A stretch of DNA of 45,698 bases from Verrucomicrobiia bacterium (lineage in GTDB: Bacteria > Verrucomicrobiota > Verrucomicrobiia > Limisphaerales > JADLHS01): NCBI GenBank assembly GCA_026125285.1, contig JAHCLO010000044.1:1-45698 (forward strand), given 5' to 3'. This document shows positions 27,801 to 35,892 of this stretch, piece after piece (the stretch's first letter is position 1; each line of letters opens with the position of its first letter). A program made the position numbers and the translations under genes. The notes under the pieces were generated by a model. The model ran no database searches. It was not told the DNA's origin and saw nothing but the letters and a program-made list of their open reading frames with translations.

Positions 27801-28707
27801 CAGCCAGGCGGCCACGCTGACCGTGTTGGCTCCGCCCACGTTCGCCAACCTGACCAACGATCTGGTGTTGCATCTGAAGTTCGATGACAACGCGCAGGAT
27901 TCCTCGGGTCGGGGCAACAACGGCACCCTCATGGGAACGCCCAGTTTCGTTCCCGGCCAGGTGGGCAGCGCGTTGCGCTACAACACCGTAATTGAAACCG
28001 GCACCTACAATTACGTTGCCGTCCCGGCGACGACCGACTTGCAGTTTGGTTACGACGCCAGCTTCTCGGTCGCCTATTGGGTGAAATTTACGGGCCTGCC
28101 CGGCGATCTGCCCTTCCTTTGCACTTCCGTCAATTCTTACGGTGCGTTCGGTCTGACCTTTGCCCCGTCGTACAACCTGGGTGGATGGTCTTACTGGCTG
28201 GGCAGCGATGCCACCTCCGTGGGTCTCTACGGTCCGGCCAACAGCATCAACGATGGCAACTGGCACAACCTCGTCCATACGTTTGACCGCACTGGGAACG
28301 CGGTGACTTACCTGAACGGCGTCGCCGTGGATACCCGTTCCATCGCCACGGTCGGGAACATGGACACCGGGTCGCCCTTCACCATTGGCCAGGACGCCAC
28401 GGGGGCTTATCAGGAGAATGGCCAGGCGGATATTGACGACATGGGAATCTGGCGGCGGGTATTGAGCCCCTTGGAAGTCACTGCTCTCTATGCGGCGGGC
28501 TCACAGGGTCGTAGCTTCGACACCTTCGGGCCGGTTTCGCTTGCGATTGAGAAAGTCGGCGGCGAACTGGAACTGATCTGGGAAGCCGGCACGCTGGAAT
28601 CCGCCGATAATGTGGGCGGGCCCTATACGCCGGTGGTCGGCGCTGCCGCACCTTATCACAAGGTGACGGTGGGAGCGGGCAGCAAGTTTTACCGCGTGAA
28701 GCTGTAA
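24865..28707 (+). CDS. Large exported LamG / Ig-like repeat protein
   Basis: A 1280-residue exported protein. The ATG at 24865 gives a typical signal peptide: Lys-rich start, ALACALVWSAGAAMA, predicted cleavage near residue 31. Four LamG-type concanavalin-like domains are recognisable by YWRLNEP, YWRMNEP, YWRLNET or LKFDDN openings and IDEVAVY or similar endings, near residues 32-265, 270-510, 675-900 and 990-1225. Three Ig-like domains with YQWRKNG, YQWQKGE and YQWKLNG cores and Asp-Ser/Ala-Gly-Ser/Asp-Tyr endings lie between LamG domains 2-3 and 3-4. The C-terminus ends in SKFYRVKL. Such proteins are abundant in Verrucomicrobia and probably bind glycans or form surface scaffolds; no catalytic domain is seen. 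It is followed by a strong terminator. Confidence 0.87.
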   Translation: MMKTKLLKGGYLKRMALACALVWSAGAAMADYAGTVSGLNPLGYWRLNEPTQPVVPTYPLSNSGTLGAAVDGLYYGVPNLAQPGALSTDNAANFNGTSQYAEVPYNAALNPTGPFTVEFWANLTNASAGAKSGVVSRYITVAGGPTGQFGYLFFVNNGNTKWQFRVYNGTAGVTVTDTFGPDIQADTWYHVVGVYDGAEISIYVNGVQSSPAVPGAYVANTNTPLRIGAGTTEAAPTLFFPGLIDEVAVYPTALSAAQIAANYAAASANPAGYGAQIQGLNPAAYWRMNEPALPPYIPYAATNSGSLGSAQNGTYVGGASSGAIGPVKAQFAGFETDNKSAAFSAVNSYISIPGFATFTDTATIVGWIKRDGNQVNASPILLQRATGSPATGLVVDFNNRLGYVWNDDAATYSYNPGADFFIPDGVWTFAAVSVSPTEATIYIGSTNGLRSATRTGGHSPHDFSGGPLQIGRDGTGARMVKGNLDEVALFGTALDATTVSNLFYSATPAIPLVMRTPADPVYEGMTVNFTAYGIASGPVNYQWRKNGGNIGANSPTLTLNNVSTGDSGSYDVVVTYGANSVTSAVSVINVVAGPPVIFAQPESGTRLEGGKITFSVSAGGSVPLTYQWQKGESDIPGATAASYTITGITSADAGDYRAVIINPYGTNITTVASLAVQPAANYAAVVMAGQPEAYWRLNETSGDIAVDDAGGLNGTNSASVVNGVEGPRPPARPGFEAGNVARQLNGTDGWITAAPLNWNTNTVTFTAWVNLTGYDEDLSGVVFSRGISASGLDIRSTGELRYHWADGQWGFASGIFVPLNTWTFLALVVEPGRGTLYMNDGSGLVSAVNDATHGVTPLSDPLFLGRDRTDRPLVGNIDEVAIYKRALAPDEIVNLSLMGISGPTPPAIVTQPASQTVVAGQTANLTVGTIGAAPMTYQWKLNGVNIPGATSKTLTLADVYYSDAGSYTVGITNAQGFTNSQAATLTVLAPPTFANLTNDLVLHLKFDDNAQDSSGRGNNGTLMGTPSFVPGQVGSALRYNTVIETGTYNYVAVPATTDLQFGYDASFSVAYWVKFTGLPGDLPFLCTSVNSYGAFGLTFAPSYNLGGWSYWLGSDATSVGLYGPANSINDGNWHNLVHTFDRTGNAVTYLNGVAVDTRSIATVGNMDTGSPFTIGQDATGAYQENGQADIDDMGIWRRVLSPLEVTALYAAGSQGRSFDTFGPVSLAIEKVGGELELIWEAGTLESADNVGGPYTPVVGAAAPYHKVTVGAGSKFYRVKL

Positions 28708-28729
28708 CCAAATTATCCAACCACACACG

Positions 28730-28760
28730 CCGGGCCGGGAGCAATCCCGGCCCGGTTGCT
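28730..28760 (+). terminator. Rho-independent-type terminator
   Basis: A perfect 10-base-pair GC stem, CCGGGCCGGG (28730-28739) with CCCGGCCCGG (28746-28755), encloses a 6-base loop and is followed by TTGCTTTT. It lies 22 bases after the stop of the LamG/Ig gene. Confidence 0.85.
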
Positions 28761-29064
28761 TTTCAGCGCGTAGATCTCAGTCACCGCAGGAAGCGTCAAC
28801 CGTACGGAACACCGGTCGGTGGCCGGCTTTGCCCGCTCGGACCTCGGGAAGACGATGGCAAATCGGCGTGGAATAACCGAACTGAACGGTGAGCCGCTTC
28901 CAGCAACCGAATCAGCCTAAAAACGGCGGTTGAAGAAGCTGGTCAAGCGCGGGGAAGGCTGATTTTGTTGGAGCATGTTACTGCCACCGACTTCCATGCC
29001 GTCTCACCCTGCGGGTGAGCCATCACCAGACCCCCTTTCCACGTTACTACCCAGCTCTGGCGCG
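28761..29064. other. Gene-free stretch before the transposase remnant
   Basis: No coding sequence is recognised in these roughly 300 bases. It may include the left part of the mobile element whose transposase remnant follows, but no terminal inverted repeat could be matched between the two sides. Confidence 0.5.
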
Positions 29065-30430
29065 TTGCTGCCGGCGCGCGTTCCGTTGGACCTGCATGGC
29101 CAGCGGGTTTACGTGGAATGGGATCCCCACGCTCCGGTGACGCCGCTGGGACAGTTGGTCTATTTCAGCCAGTTCCTGGCCACCGCCGGACTGTTTGGAG
29201 AGGGGTGGCCGACTGTCCGCTCCACTACACCCAGCCCCAACGCCCCGAGCGGGCTGATGTGCTGGGCACGATTCTCTCCATTCTGGCGGGCAACCGGCGT
29301 TATGCCCACGTGACGGCGCTGCGGGGCGACACCGTCAATCCCCAGGCTTGGGCATGAGCCGGGTGAGAGCGACGCGGTGCGGCGGGCCTTCCAGGACGAG
29401 CCGTCCGCACCCTTGAACAATGGCAGCAACAACATCTGTTGCGCAGTGTCGAACCGGTGCTCCGGGAAGAATGGATTTGCGATCTGATGTGACCATCAGA
29501 CCGTACGGCCGGCAGGAAGGCGGCCAGGGGTTACAATCCTCACAAACCCGGACGAGCGGCGCACGCCTATCACACGTTTTTCTTCCCCGGCTGCGGTTGG
29601 CGTTGATGTGGTGGTGCCCCGGGCAAGGAATTTCACAGCCGGGCGGTGAGCCAAACCTTCTGGCCCTGGTGGGACAACTGCCGGCCTCCTGCCGGCCCGC
29701 TGGTGGGGCCGATTGCGGCTTTGGCAACGAGCATTTCATGCTCGACTGTGAAAGCCACGGCCAGCCGTATCTGTTTCGCCCTGCGCTAAAGCCGGGCGGG
29801 CAGCGCCTGATTGAGCGGATTGAGCCGCCAGGGCCGTGGAACGAGTGCGGCCAGGGATGGCGCCGGGAAGATTCCTTGCGCTTGCAGGGCTGGAGCCGAT
29901 CCCGGCGGGTGATCGTGTTGCGGCGGCGGGTGTCCCCGGCGGGCCCCGGAACTGACCGATGGTTTGCAGCAGCCGCAGTTGATGAATGTGGAGGCTGTCG
30001 AGCCGTATGAATATTATCTTGTGACCAACACCGATTGGGAGTTGGCGGGCTTGGCGCGGCTGTATCGTGAGCGGGGCTGACAGCGAGAACACGATTGACG
30101 AACTCAAGCGGCAATGGGGCTGGGGGCGGATTTGTGACGAAGGATTTGCTGCCAGGTGGCGGCGCGCAACGTGTGCTTGATTTACCAACTGGTGGAGTCT
30201 GTTTGTGAGGTGCGTGAGCCGCAGCGTCCGCGGAAGCGGTGACCAGCCGTCCGTTGATGCTCAGTGCGACGGGCGGAGGCGCCACGCGGGCCAAACGAGG
30301 TGCTGCCAGCACGCATGCGGAAGCCAGCGGGTGCAGCATTGACCGGGTGAGTTTGTTTTTGAGTCGGCAGCGACGCGGCAGTGATCAGCACCACCAAAAC
30401 CAACCAGCAGTACTTCCGGATCAAGCGGTA
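29065..30430 (+). pseudogene. Degenerate DDE transposase (IS4/IS1380-like)
   Basis: A transposase reading frame broken by several frameshifts and stops. Recognisable pieces switch frame in order. DLHGQRVYVEWDP and LVYFSQFLATAGLF occur near 29085-29195. RADVLGTILSILAG and NRRYAHVTALRGD occur near 29247-29330. GYNPHKPGRAAHAYHTFF occurs near 29530-29590, and MLDCESHGQPYLF near 29737-29777. LQGWSRSRRVIVLRRRV lies near 29880-29930, then ENTIDELKRQWGWG near 30090-30130, NWWSLFVRC near 30186-30212 and SRPLMLSATGG near 30245-30275. The order and content match a family of full-length DDE transposases common in Verrucomicrobia and Planctomycetes. It cannot make a working enzyme. Element ends were not identified. 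Confidence 0.78.
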
Positions 30431-30447
30431 ATTCTGATTGAGGATGA

Positions 30448-30475
30448 GGCGACCGTCCAGCAATGTCCGGTCGCC
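30448..30475. repeat. Inverted repeat after the transposase remnant
   Basis: GGCGACCG (30448-30455) and CGGTCGCC (30468-30475) form a perfect 8-base-pair hairpin with a 12-base loop. It lies between the last transposase-like sequence and a terminator hairpin. It may be part of the end of the mobile element. Confidence 0.55.
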
Positions 30476-30494
30476 AGGGTTGAGCAGGGGAACA

Positions 30495-30526
30495 GGCCGG
30501 GGAGTGACATCCCCGGCCAGTTTTTT
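30495..30526 (+). terminator. Rho-independent-type terminator
   Basis: GGCCGGGGA (30495-30503) pairs perfectly with TCCCCGGCC (30510-30518) around a 6-base loop and is followed by AG and six T residues. No intact + strand gene precedes it, so it probably served the decayed transposase or a lost gene. It resembles the terminator at 28730, also a CCGG-rich stem with a 6-base loop. Confidence 0.75.
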
Positions 30527-30700
30527 GTGTGGTTCTATGACTGGCCAAGAAACGAAAGTTATTTGCGCCTTCGTGCCATGGAGTGGTTCTGCTGAAGTAG
30601 CAGGAGAACTGCGCACTCCAGGGCCGGCTGTCAGGTCGGGCGCGACCGGATTGGTTGCCCGGGGGAAAGGGACGACTGCGTCGCGAGAATGAGCAGGGAA

Positions 30701-31369
30701 CTACCGGCCCAGGTACTTTAGCACCGCCTCGGTCCGGCTGTGAACGTGGAGCTTCTCGTAGATGCTGCGCACATGGGTGCGCACGGTTTCAAAGCTGATG
30801 TTCAGCAGGTCGGCGATTTCCTTGTAGATATGCCCCTTGGCCAAACTGGCGAGGACTTGTTGCTCGCGATCAGTCAGGGTGGCGATTTCCGGCGCCCGTT
30901 GCGTGGTGGCGGGCATCTGGTCTATTTCCTGGAAGAACTGCACCACGCGGCGTGCAATTTGGCGGGACATCGGGGCGCCGCCGCCATGCACTTCGCGAAT
31001 GGCCTCCAACAGTTTCTCCTTCGGTGTTCGTTTCAGTAGATAGCCCGTCGCTCCGGCCATCAAGGATTTGAACACCTGCTCGCTGTCGTCGTACACCGTG
31101 AGCATGAGCACCGGCAACCCCGGCGCCAACGTCTTGAGCTGGCGCACACATTCCGGCCCGAGCATCCCCGGCAGATTGATATCCATGAGCACCACGTCGG
31201 GACGATTGGGTGGAATCCCCTTCAGCGCCGCGTGGCCGTCCGGGTAGGCGGCCTGACACTGGAAACCGGGTGCGCCGTTCAGGATCGCGGCCAGATTGGC
31301 ACGCACCCCGGCGTCGTCCTCGACCAGTGCCACTTGGATGATTTTGTTCACTCGGCGGGGTGTATTCAT
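30701..31369 (-). CDS. NarL/FixJ-type response regulator
   Basis: A 222-residue DNA-binding response regulator that would be phosphorylated by the adjacent sensor kinase. The receiver domain (about residues 10-130) has the acidic pair Glu17-Asp18-Asp19, phospho-acceptor Asp63 in LMDINLPG, the Thr in MLTVYDD and the Lys in YLLKRTP. The C-terminal LuxR-type helix-turn-helix (about 155-220) reads LTDREQQVLASLAKGH, then EIADLLNISFETVRTHV. The ATG at 31369 is chosen because it starts just before the receiver; an ATG at 31402, 5 bases after the kinase stop, would add 11 residues. It is cotranscribed with the kinase. Targets are unknown; neighbouring exported propeller or surface genes are candidates. 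Confidence 0.92.
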   Translation of the reverse strand: MNTPRRVNKIIQVALVEDDAGVRANLAAILNGAPGFQCQAAYPDGHAALKGIPPNRPDVVLMDINLPGMLGPECVRQLKTLAPGLPVLMLTVYDDSEQVFKSLMAGATGYLLKRTPKEKLLEAIREVHGGGAPMSRQIARRVVQFFQEIDQMPATTQRAPEIATLTDREQQVLASLAKGHIYKEIADLLNISFETVRTHVRSIYEKLHVHSRTEAVLKYLGR

Positions 31370-31407
31370 AATTGCTGGAGCGGCTTCCGCACCATACCAC
31401 ATTTGGG

Positions 31408-34400
31408 TTAGCTGCCCGGTTCACTTGCGAAGGGGCGGGGAAATTGCAGGCGCACTTTCGTGCCGCGTCCGGGTTCACTGAGCAGTTCCGTGCGTCCGCC
31501 ACACTCGGCGAGGCGTGACTTCATGTTCTCGACTCCGTTCCCGCCCGGTGCCGGCTGGTGCGGGTTGAAGCCGCGACCATTATCCTCCACTTCCAGTCGC
31601 ACGGATTCCTCGTCCAGGGTTAACCGCAGCCAGACCTGGGTGGCGCCCGAGTGTTTAAGCACGTTGTTCAACGCTTCCTTCAGTGCGAGGAAGACATTGT
31701 GTCGCAGATCGGCGCGCAACGGCAGATGGGGCAGACCCGGCGGCATTTCCTGCCAGCACCGGACGCTGCTGTTCTCGAAGAACTCATCGGCGTACCGGCT
31801 GACATAATCGGCAAACCGCGGGAGATTGTCATTCTTGGGATTGGTGGCCCAGACGATTTCGTCCAGCGACTGCACCGCGGCCCGGGCTTGCGTTCCGATG
31901 CGTACAAAATGCCCGTGCGAGTCCGCGGGCGCCGCCGCCGCCTGCCCCAGATCACTCAACTGCGAAACCTGGGTCAACATGCCGCCGATGTGATCGTGCA
32001 TGTCCTGCGAAATGCGCAGGCGTTCACGCTCCACCGCATGGCGGGTTTCGAGCAGCACCAGCCGCTGCCGGTATTTCCGGCGTTCAATGAATCGCAGCAG
32101 GCCGGCAAACGAAGCGATCCCGGCCAGCACGGCCAGCGCGAGGAACCAACTGGTTTGCCAGAGATACGGTTGCACCGTGATGGCCAGCGTGGTTTCGGGA
32201 CTCCAGACCGTGTCGGCGTTGCAGGCCATGACGCGAAATGTGAAGTCCCCCGGTGGCAACCGCGAGTAGTACGCTGTGCGCCTTCCACCGGCCTCCACCC
32301 AATCGCCATCATAACGATCCAGACGGTAACGGAAGCGCACTTTCTCCGGGGACGCGAAGTTCAAGCCGGTGTAGTTGATTTCCACGTCGCGCCGGCCGGG
32401 GGGGATTCTCAAGTGCAATCTCGATGCACCCCCATTGCCTGAGCCACCAATGATCTCCGGATAACGCGTCTGCCCGTCCACCACCGTTTCCTCCAGCAAC
32501 ATGGCGGGTGGGGGTAGGTCGGTTTCCTGCGCGCTCGGATTGATGAACACCAGCCCCCGCACGGTGGAGAAACACAGCCAACCGGAGCGCAGCTTCAACC
32601 CAGCCGGATGGAAACCGCTCGAACATTCCTCTACGGGCATCCCGTCGCTCAACCCGAAGCTGCGCGGATGAACAAACGCGCGCTGCCCGGCGGCCAGTTC
32701 ATTCAAGTGGTGTTTGCTGACCCGGAGAATTCCACGGCTGCACCCCAGCCAGAGATTGCCTTCTTCATCCTCCACAATCTGCGAGATCGTGTCCGCCCCG
32801 AGGCCTTGTTTGGAAGTGAAGTTGGCTACCTCTCCATCTCGCCAGCGGCTTAATCCACCGCCTGCCGTGCCGATCCATAGAGTGCCATCAGCTTCCAGAT
32901 ACAGGGTGCGAATGGCGGCGCTCAACAAGCCATTGGTGACCGAATCCACCACCTCACTGTCGGCGCGCACACGCTTCAAACCGCCCGCGAGTGAGCCGAC
33001 CCAGAGATCGCCATCCGGTTGCAGGGCCAGCGCGGTTACCGGACCTCGGGCCACGCCCCGCGGAAACTCCACAAACTGACGGCCGTCAAAATGCACCAGT
33101 CGTCCGAGGGAGGTGCCGATCCACAAACCTTCCCGCTGGTCTTCGCACAATGCGGTCACCAGCGCCTCGCGAATCCATGGCAGGTTGGTGTAACACCCCG
33201 CCAGTTCGCCGTCCTGCCAACGCAGCAACGCCCGCGCTCCGCCCCACCACAAACTTCCGTCGCGCGCCGCCAGCACGGATTCCACCACCGAGTAGAAGCG
33301 GAACACGCCCCCGGTGCCGAACGGCTCAAACCCGTTCACGCCACCGTGATAAAGTCCGCCGCCCGTGGTGCCGACCCAGAGGGTGCCATCGGTGGTTTCG
33401 GCGACGGAACGCGTGAAATCGTTGGTCAAACCCTGCGCCGCGCCGACAGCGATCAACTTGCGTTCATTGAGCCGGCTCAGACCGCTGGTGCGCGTGCCGA
33501 CCCAGAGATTGCCCTCCCGATCGAAGCGCAAGGCGCGAATCGCGTTCGACAATCGCACCGGCTCGCTGCTGACGGCCACGAACCGTTCGCCGCGCAGGCG
33601 ATGGATTCCTTCATCCACGGAACCCAACCAGATCGTACCATCCGCTGCTTCGGTCAGGCAGGTGGCATAGGCATAAGGCACGCCGTCCTCCTGGGTGTAG
33701 ATGCGCCATTGCCCGTTCAGCCGGCATAGTACCATGCCGTTGCCGATGCCTGCCCACAGCCGGCCTTGTTGATCTTCCAACAGGCAGTAAGCCGCGATGC
33801 GCGCGCTGCCCGGCGGGTTTTCACACTTGGTGAGTCGGTCGTTCCGAAACTCGAAAAGACCGGCGACCGCCGTCGCAATCCACATTGTGCCGTCGCGCCC
33901 TTGGAACAGGGCGTAAATGCTCGTCCGGCTCAATTCGGCCAGTGCTGGCACAGGCACGAACCGGTCGCGATCCCACACCACCAAGCCCGCGCGGGTGCCC
34001 ACCCAAAGCCGGCCTTGTGCATCTTCCGCCAGCGCGTTGATGCTGTCGCCGCCCGCGCCCAATGGTGGCAGCGGGACCGTCTCGATGCGTCCCGCGACCA
34101 AGCGGCTCAGTCCGCCACCGTCAGTTCCGATCCACAAGATTCCTTGCCGGTCTTCAAAAAGCGTTTGCACCGCCACGCTCTCCAAACCCTCGCGCAGACC
34201 GAACACAGTGAAACGCAGCCCGTCAAAGCGCGCCAATCCCTCGCGTGTCGCCAGCCATAGATAGCCTTCGCGCGTTTGCACGATGGCGCTGACGGTGTTC
34301 TGCGGCAGACCTGCTTCCGTGCCCCAAGTTCGTACCACCAATCCTTGGGTCCGGGAAAAGTCCTCCGCCGCGCGCAGCGTGAACGCCAACACCAGGCTGC

Positions 34401-34464
34401 CGCACACTGCGGCCCGGGTGATTTCACCGGCAACAGAACCAACCTTTGCCATGAGCCCGAACAT
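31408..34464 (-). CDS. Two-component sensor histidine kinase with extracytoplasmic beta-propellers
   Basis: A 1018-residue membrane sensor. A signal-anchor at about residues 15-35 is followed by about 13 propeller-type repeats with a core such as LWIGTDGGGL or LWVGTRTSGL (two seven-bladed propellers are expected). A Y_Y_Y domain (INYTGLNFASPEKVRFRYRL) and a transmembrane helix (WFLALAVLAGIASFAGLL) come next. The cytoplasmic part has a HisKA_3 domain with phospho-acceptor His823 in DMHDHIGG and an HATPase domain (LKEALNNVLKHS, VEDNGRGF, GNGVENMKSR). The architecture is that of propeller-type glycan-responsive sensors in Bacteroidota and Verrucomicrobiota. It lies 5 bases upstream of the nearest regulator start. 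The signal is unknown; a polysaccharide-derived ligand is an inference. Confidence 0.92.
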   Translation of the reverse strand: MFGLMAKVGSVAGEITRAAVCGSLVLAFTLRAAEDFSRTQGLVVRTWGTEAGLPQNTVSAIVQTREGYLWLATREGLARFDGLRFTVFGLREGLESVAVQTLFEDRQGILWIGTDGGGLSRLVAGRIETVPLPPLGAGGDSINALAEDAQGRLWVGTRAGLVVWDRDRFVPVPALAELSRTSIYALFQGRDGTMWIATAVAGLFEFRNDRLTKCENPPGSARIAAYCLLEDQQGRLWAGIGNGMVLCRLNGQWRIYTQEDGVPYAYATCLTEAADGTIWLGSVDEGIHRLRGERFVAVSSEPVRLSNAIRALRFDREGNLWVGTRTSGLSRLNERKLIAVGAAQGLTNDFTRSVAETTDGTLWVGTTGGGLYHGGVNGFEPFGTGGVFRFYSVVESVLAARDGSLWWGGARALLRWQDGELAGCYTNLPWIREALVTALCEDQREGLWIGTSLGRLVHFDGRQFVEFPRGVARGPVTALALQPDGDLWVGSLAGGLKRVRADSEVVDSVTNGLLSAAIRTLYLEADGTLWIGTAGGGLSRWRDGEVANFTSKQGLGADTISQIVEDEEGNLWLGCSRGILRVSKHHLNELAAGQRAFVHPRSFGLSDGMPVEECSSGFHPAGLKLRSGWLCFSTVRGLVFINPSAQETDLPPPAMLLEETVVDGQTRYPEIIGGSGNGGASRLHLRIPPGRRDVEINYTGLNFASPEKVRFRYRLDRYDGDWVEAGGRRTAYYSRLPPGDFTFRVMACNADTVWSPETTLAITVQPYLWQTSWFLALAVLAGIASFAGLLRFIERRKYRQRLVLLETRHAVERERLRISQDMHDHIGGMLTQVSQLSDLGQAAAAPADSHGHFVRIGTQARAAVQSLDEIVWATNPKNDNLPRFADYVSRYADEFFENSSVRCWQEMPPGLPHLPLRADLRHNVFLALKEALNNVLKHSGATQVWLRLTLDEESVRLEVEDNGRGFNPHQPAPGGNGVENMKSRLAECGGRTELLSEPGRGTKVRLQFPRPFASEPGS

Positions 34465-34476
34465 GAATTCGTTTGG

Positions 34477-34486
34477 AGCTTAAGCT
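34477..34486. repeat. Perfect palindrome upstream of the sensor kinase
   Basis: AGCTTAAGCT is a perfect 10-base palindrome located 13 bases before the kinase start codon in the 109-base gap after the NHL gene. It could be half of an operator or chance. No second copy was noticed. Confidence 0.3.
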
Positions 34487-34573
34487 TCTGTGGTGATCTG
34501 CAAAGAAAGTTTTCCGGGATTCTCCGTGGAACCTCCGGCGTTGCGACCATGCAGTGAGGAATGCTTGTGCCGA

Positions 34574-35743
34574 CTAGTTTGCCCGGACGCGGTAGAACCG
34601 TTGTGAGTAGTTTGTGGCCTGCAAATCGGTGAATTGAAATTGGCCGGGGCGGATTTCCGCGACACCACCAAGCTCGGTCCAAGTGTTGAGCGGTGCCGAC
34701 GGATTCGTGGCAGCTAACGCGCTGAGACTCGTTCCGACCATGTGGCTGAAATTGAATTGAACAACGCCACCCGGCAAGGACTTCGGTTCGTTCAATGTAG
34801 CTGGCGTCTTCCAAGGCGCCAGGCCGGGGTAGATGGCAATGGACATTGGCGAGTTCAAGTTGCTGGCGATGACCGTGCCGGGAACGACCATTCCAAGCCC
34901 CGCCGGCGTGAACCTTTGGATTGTACCATTGCCTGAGTTCGCCACGTACAATCTGCCTGCGCTGTCGAATGCGATGCCTTTGGGAGTACTCAGGCCGCCG
35001 GAAATCGCAAACAGATGGCGAATGCCATCCTCTGTAAACTGGTAGATTCGGTTATTGCCAGAGTTTGCGACGAAGAGATTGCCCGCGCGATCGAATGCCA
35101 GCCCCCACGGATGATTAAGGTTCGTCGCAAAGTCCACGATGTAAGTGAGGTTAGATGAGAATCTGGCAATCGTATTCGTGAAACCACCGTTGTGATTGGG
35201 AAACGCACTCACGCCATTTGCGATGAAAACGTCGCCAGCTTTATTAAAAGCCAGACTCGTCGGCAAGTTGAGGTGCGATTGCGAGCGATACTCAAAAGGC
35301 GATAAGTAATACCCGTAGAATCCTCCGTAAGCCAGGCGGGCGACTTCCATATAGTTGGGAACTGTCACATAAAGACTTCCCGCGTGATCAAAGGCCAGGG
35401 CTGAAACACTATCCACGGGAAAACCAACCACCGAGCTTGCGCCATTCGTTGTGTAACTTGTGATCGTACTATTTCCTGGGCATCCCGAATAAAGCACCCC
35501 GGCCGCGTCCACTGCCAATCCCACCGGGCCATTCCAACCGCTGACGTCACTCGCCAAGACCGATCCTATTCCATAGGTTGAAAACTGCTGAATGGTCCCA
35601 TCGCCGCACCAAACATAAACCGTATCGGAGCTTGCTGTGAGTGAATTAAGCCCAAGTATGCTCAACAACAACGCGAACAAAATCGATCTTAGCTGCTGAG
35701 TTCTTGTCCAGCGGCTAATCCCTGAAGCCCCGGTGCCATTCAT
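34574..35743 (-). CDS. Exported NHL-type beta-propeller protein
   Basis: A 389-residue exported protein. A signal peptide (hydrophobic LRSILFALLLSILGLNSL, cleavage near residue 38) is followed by about six NHL/SMP-30-like propeller repeats with cores such as GLAVDAAGVLYSGC, GLAFDRAGNLFVANSGNNRI and GIAFDSAGRLYVANSGNGTI. The last 60 residues form a separate domain ending in QRFYRVRAN, similar in pattern to the C-termini of the other exported giants here. It precedes the sensor kinase by 109 bases on the same strand and could be co-regulated with it. Base composition looks more AT-rich than in its neighbours. NHL domains mediate protein or ligand binding; its partner is unknown. Confidence 0.82.
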   Translation of the reverse strand: MNGTGASGISRWTRTQQLRSILFALLLSILGLNSLTASSDTVYVWCGDGTIQQFSTYGIGSVLASDVSGWNGPVGLAVDAAGVLYSGCPGNSTITSYTTNGASSVVGFPVDSVSALAFDHAGSLYVTVPNYMEVARLAYGGFYGYYLSPFEYRSQSHLNLPTSLAFNKAGDVFIANGVSAFPNHNGGFTNTIARFSSNLTYIVDFATNLNHPWGLAFDRAGNLFVANSGNNRIYQFTEDGIRHLFAISGGLSTPKGIAFDSAGRLYVANSGNGTIQRFTPAGLGMVVPGTVIASNLNSPMSIAIYPGLAPWKTPATLNEPKSLPGGVVQFNFSHMVGTSLSALAATNPSAPLNTWTELGGVAEIRPGQFQFTDLQATNYSQRFYRVRAN

Positions 35744-35892
35744 GCCAGAACGCTACCACTTAGCATCAACACGGTCGAGCGAGGATTTCCCCGCTGGCCT
35801 GCGCTCTGGTCGATCAGTTCGTTTCTTTCCTTTCCTCGTTCCGGCCCCTGGCCTACGCTTGCCGATTATTTGAATCGCGGAATTTGCAGGAC

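Noticed and set aside
26161..28278. 705-residue open frame on the - strand opposite the LamG/Ig gene
   Set aside because: No recognisable domain and a biased composition; the + strand has clear signal peptide, LamG and Ig-like motifs.
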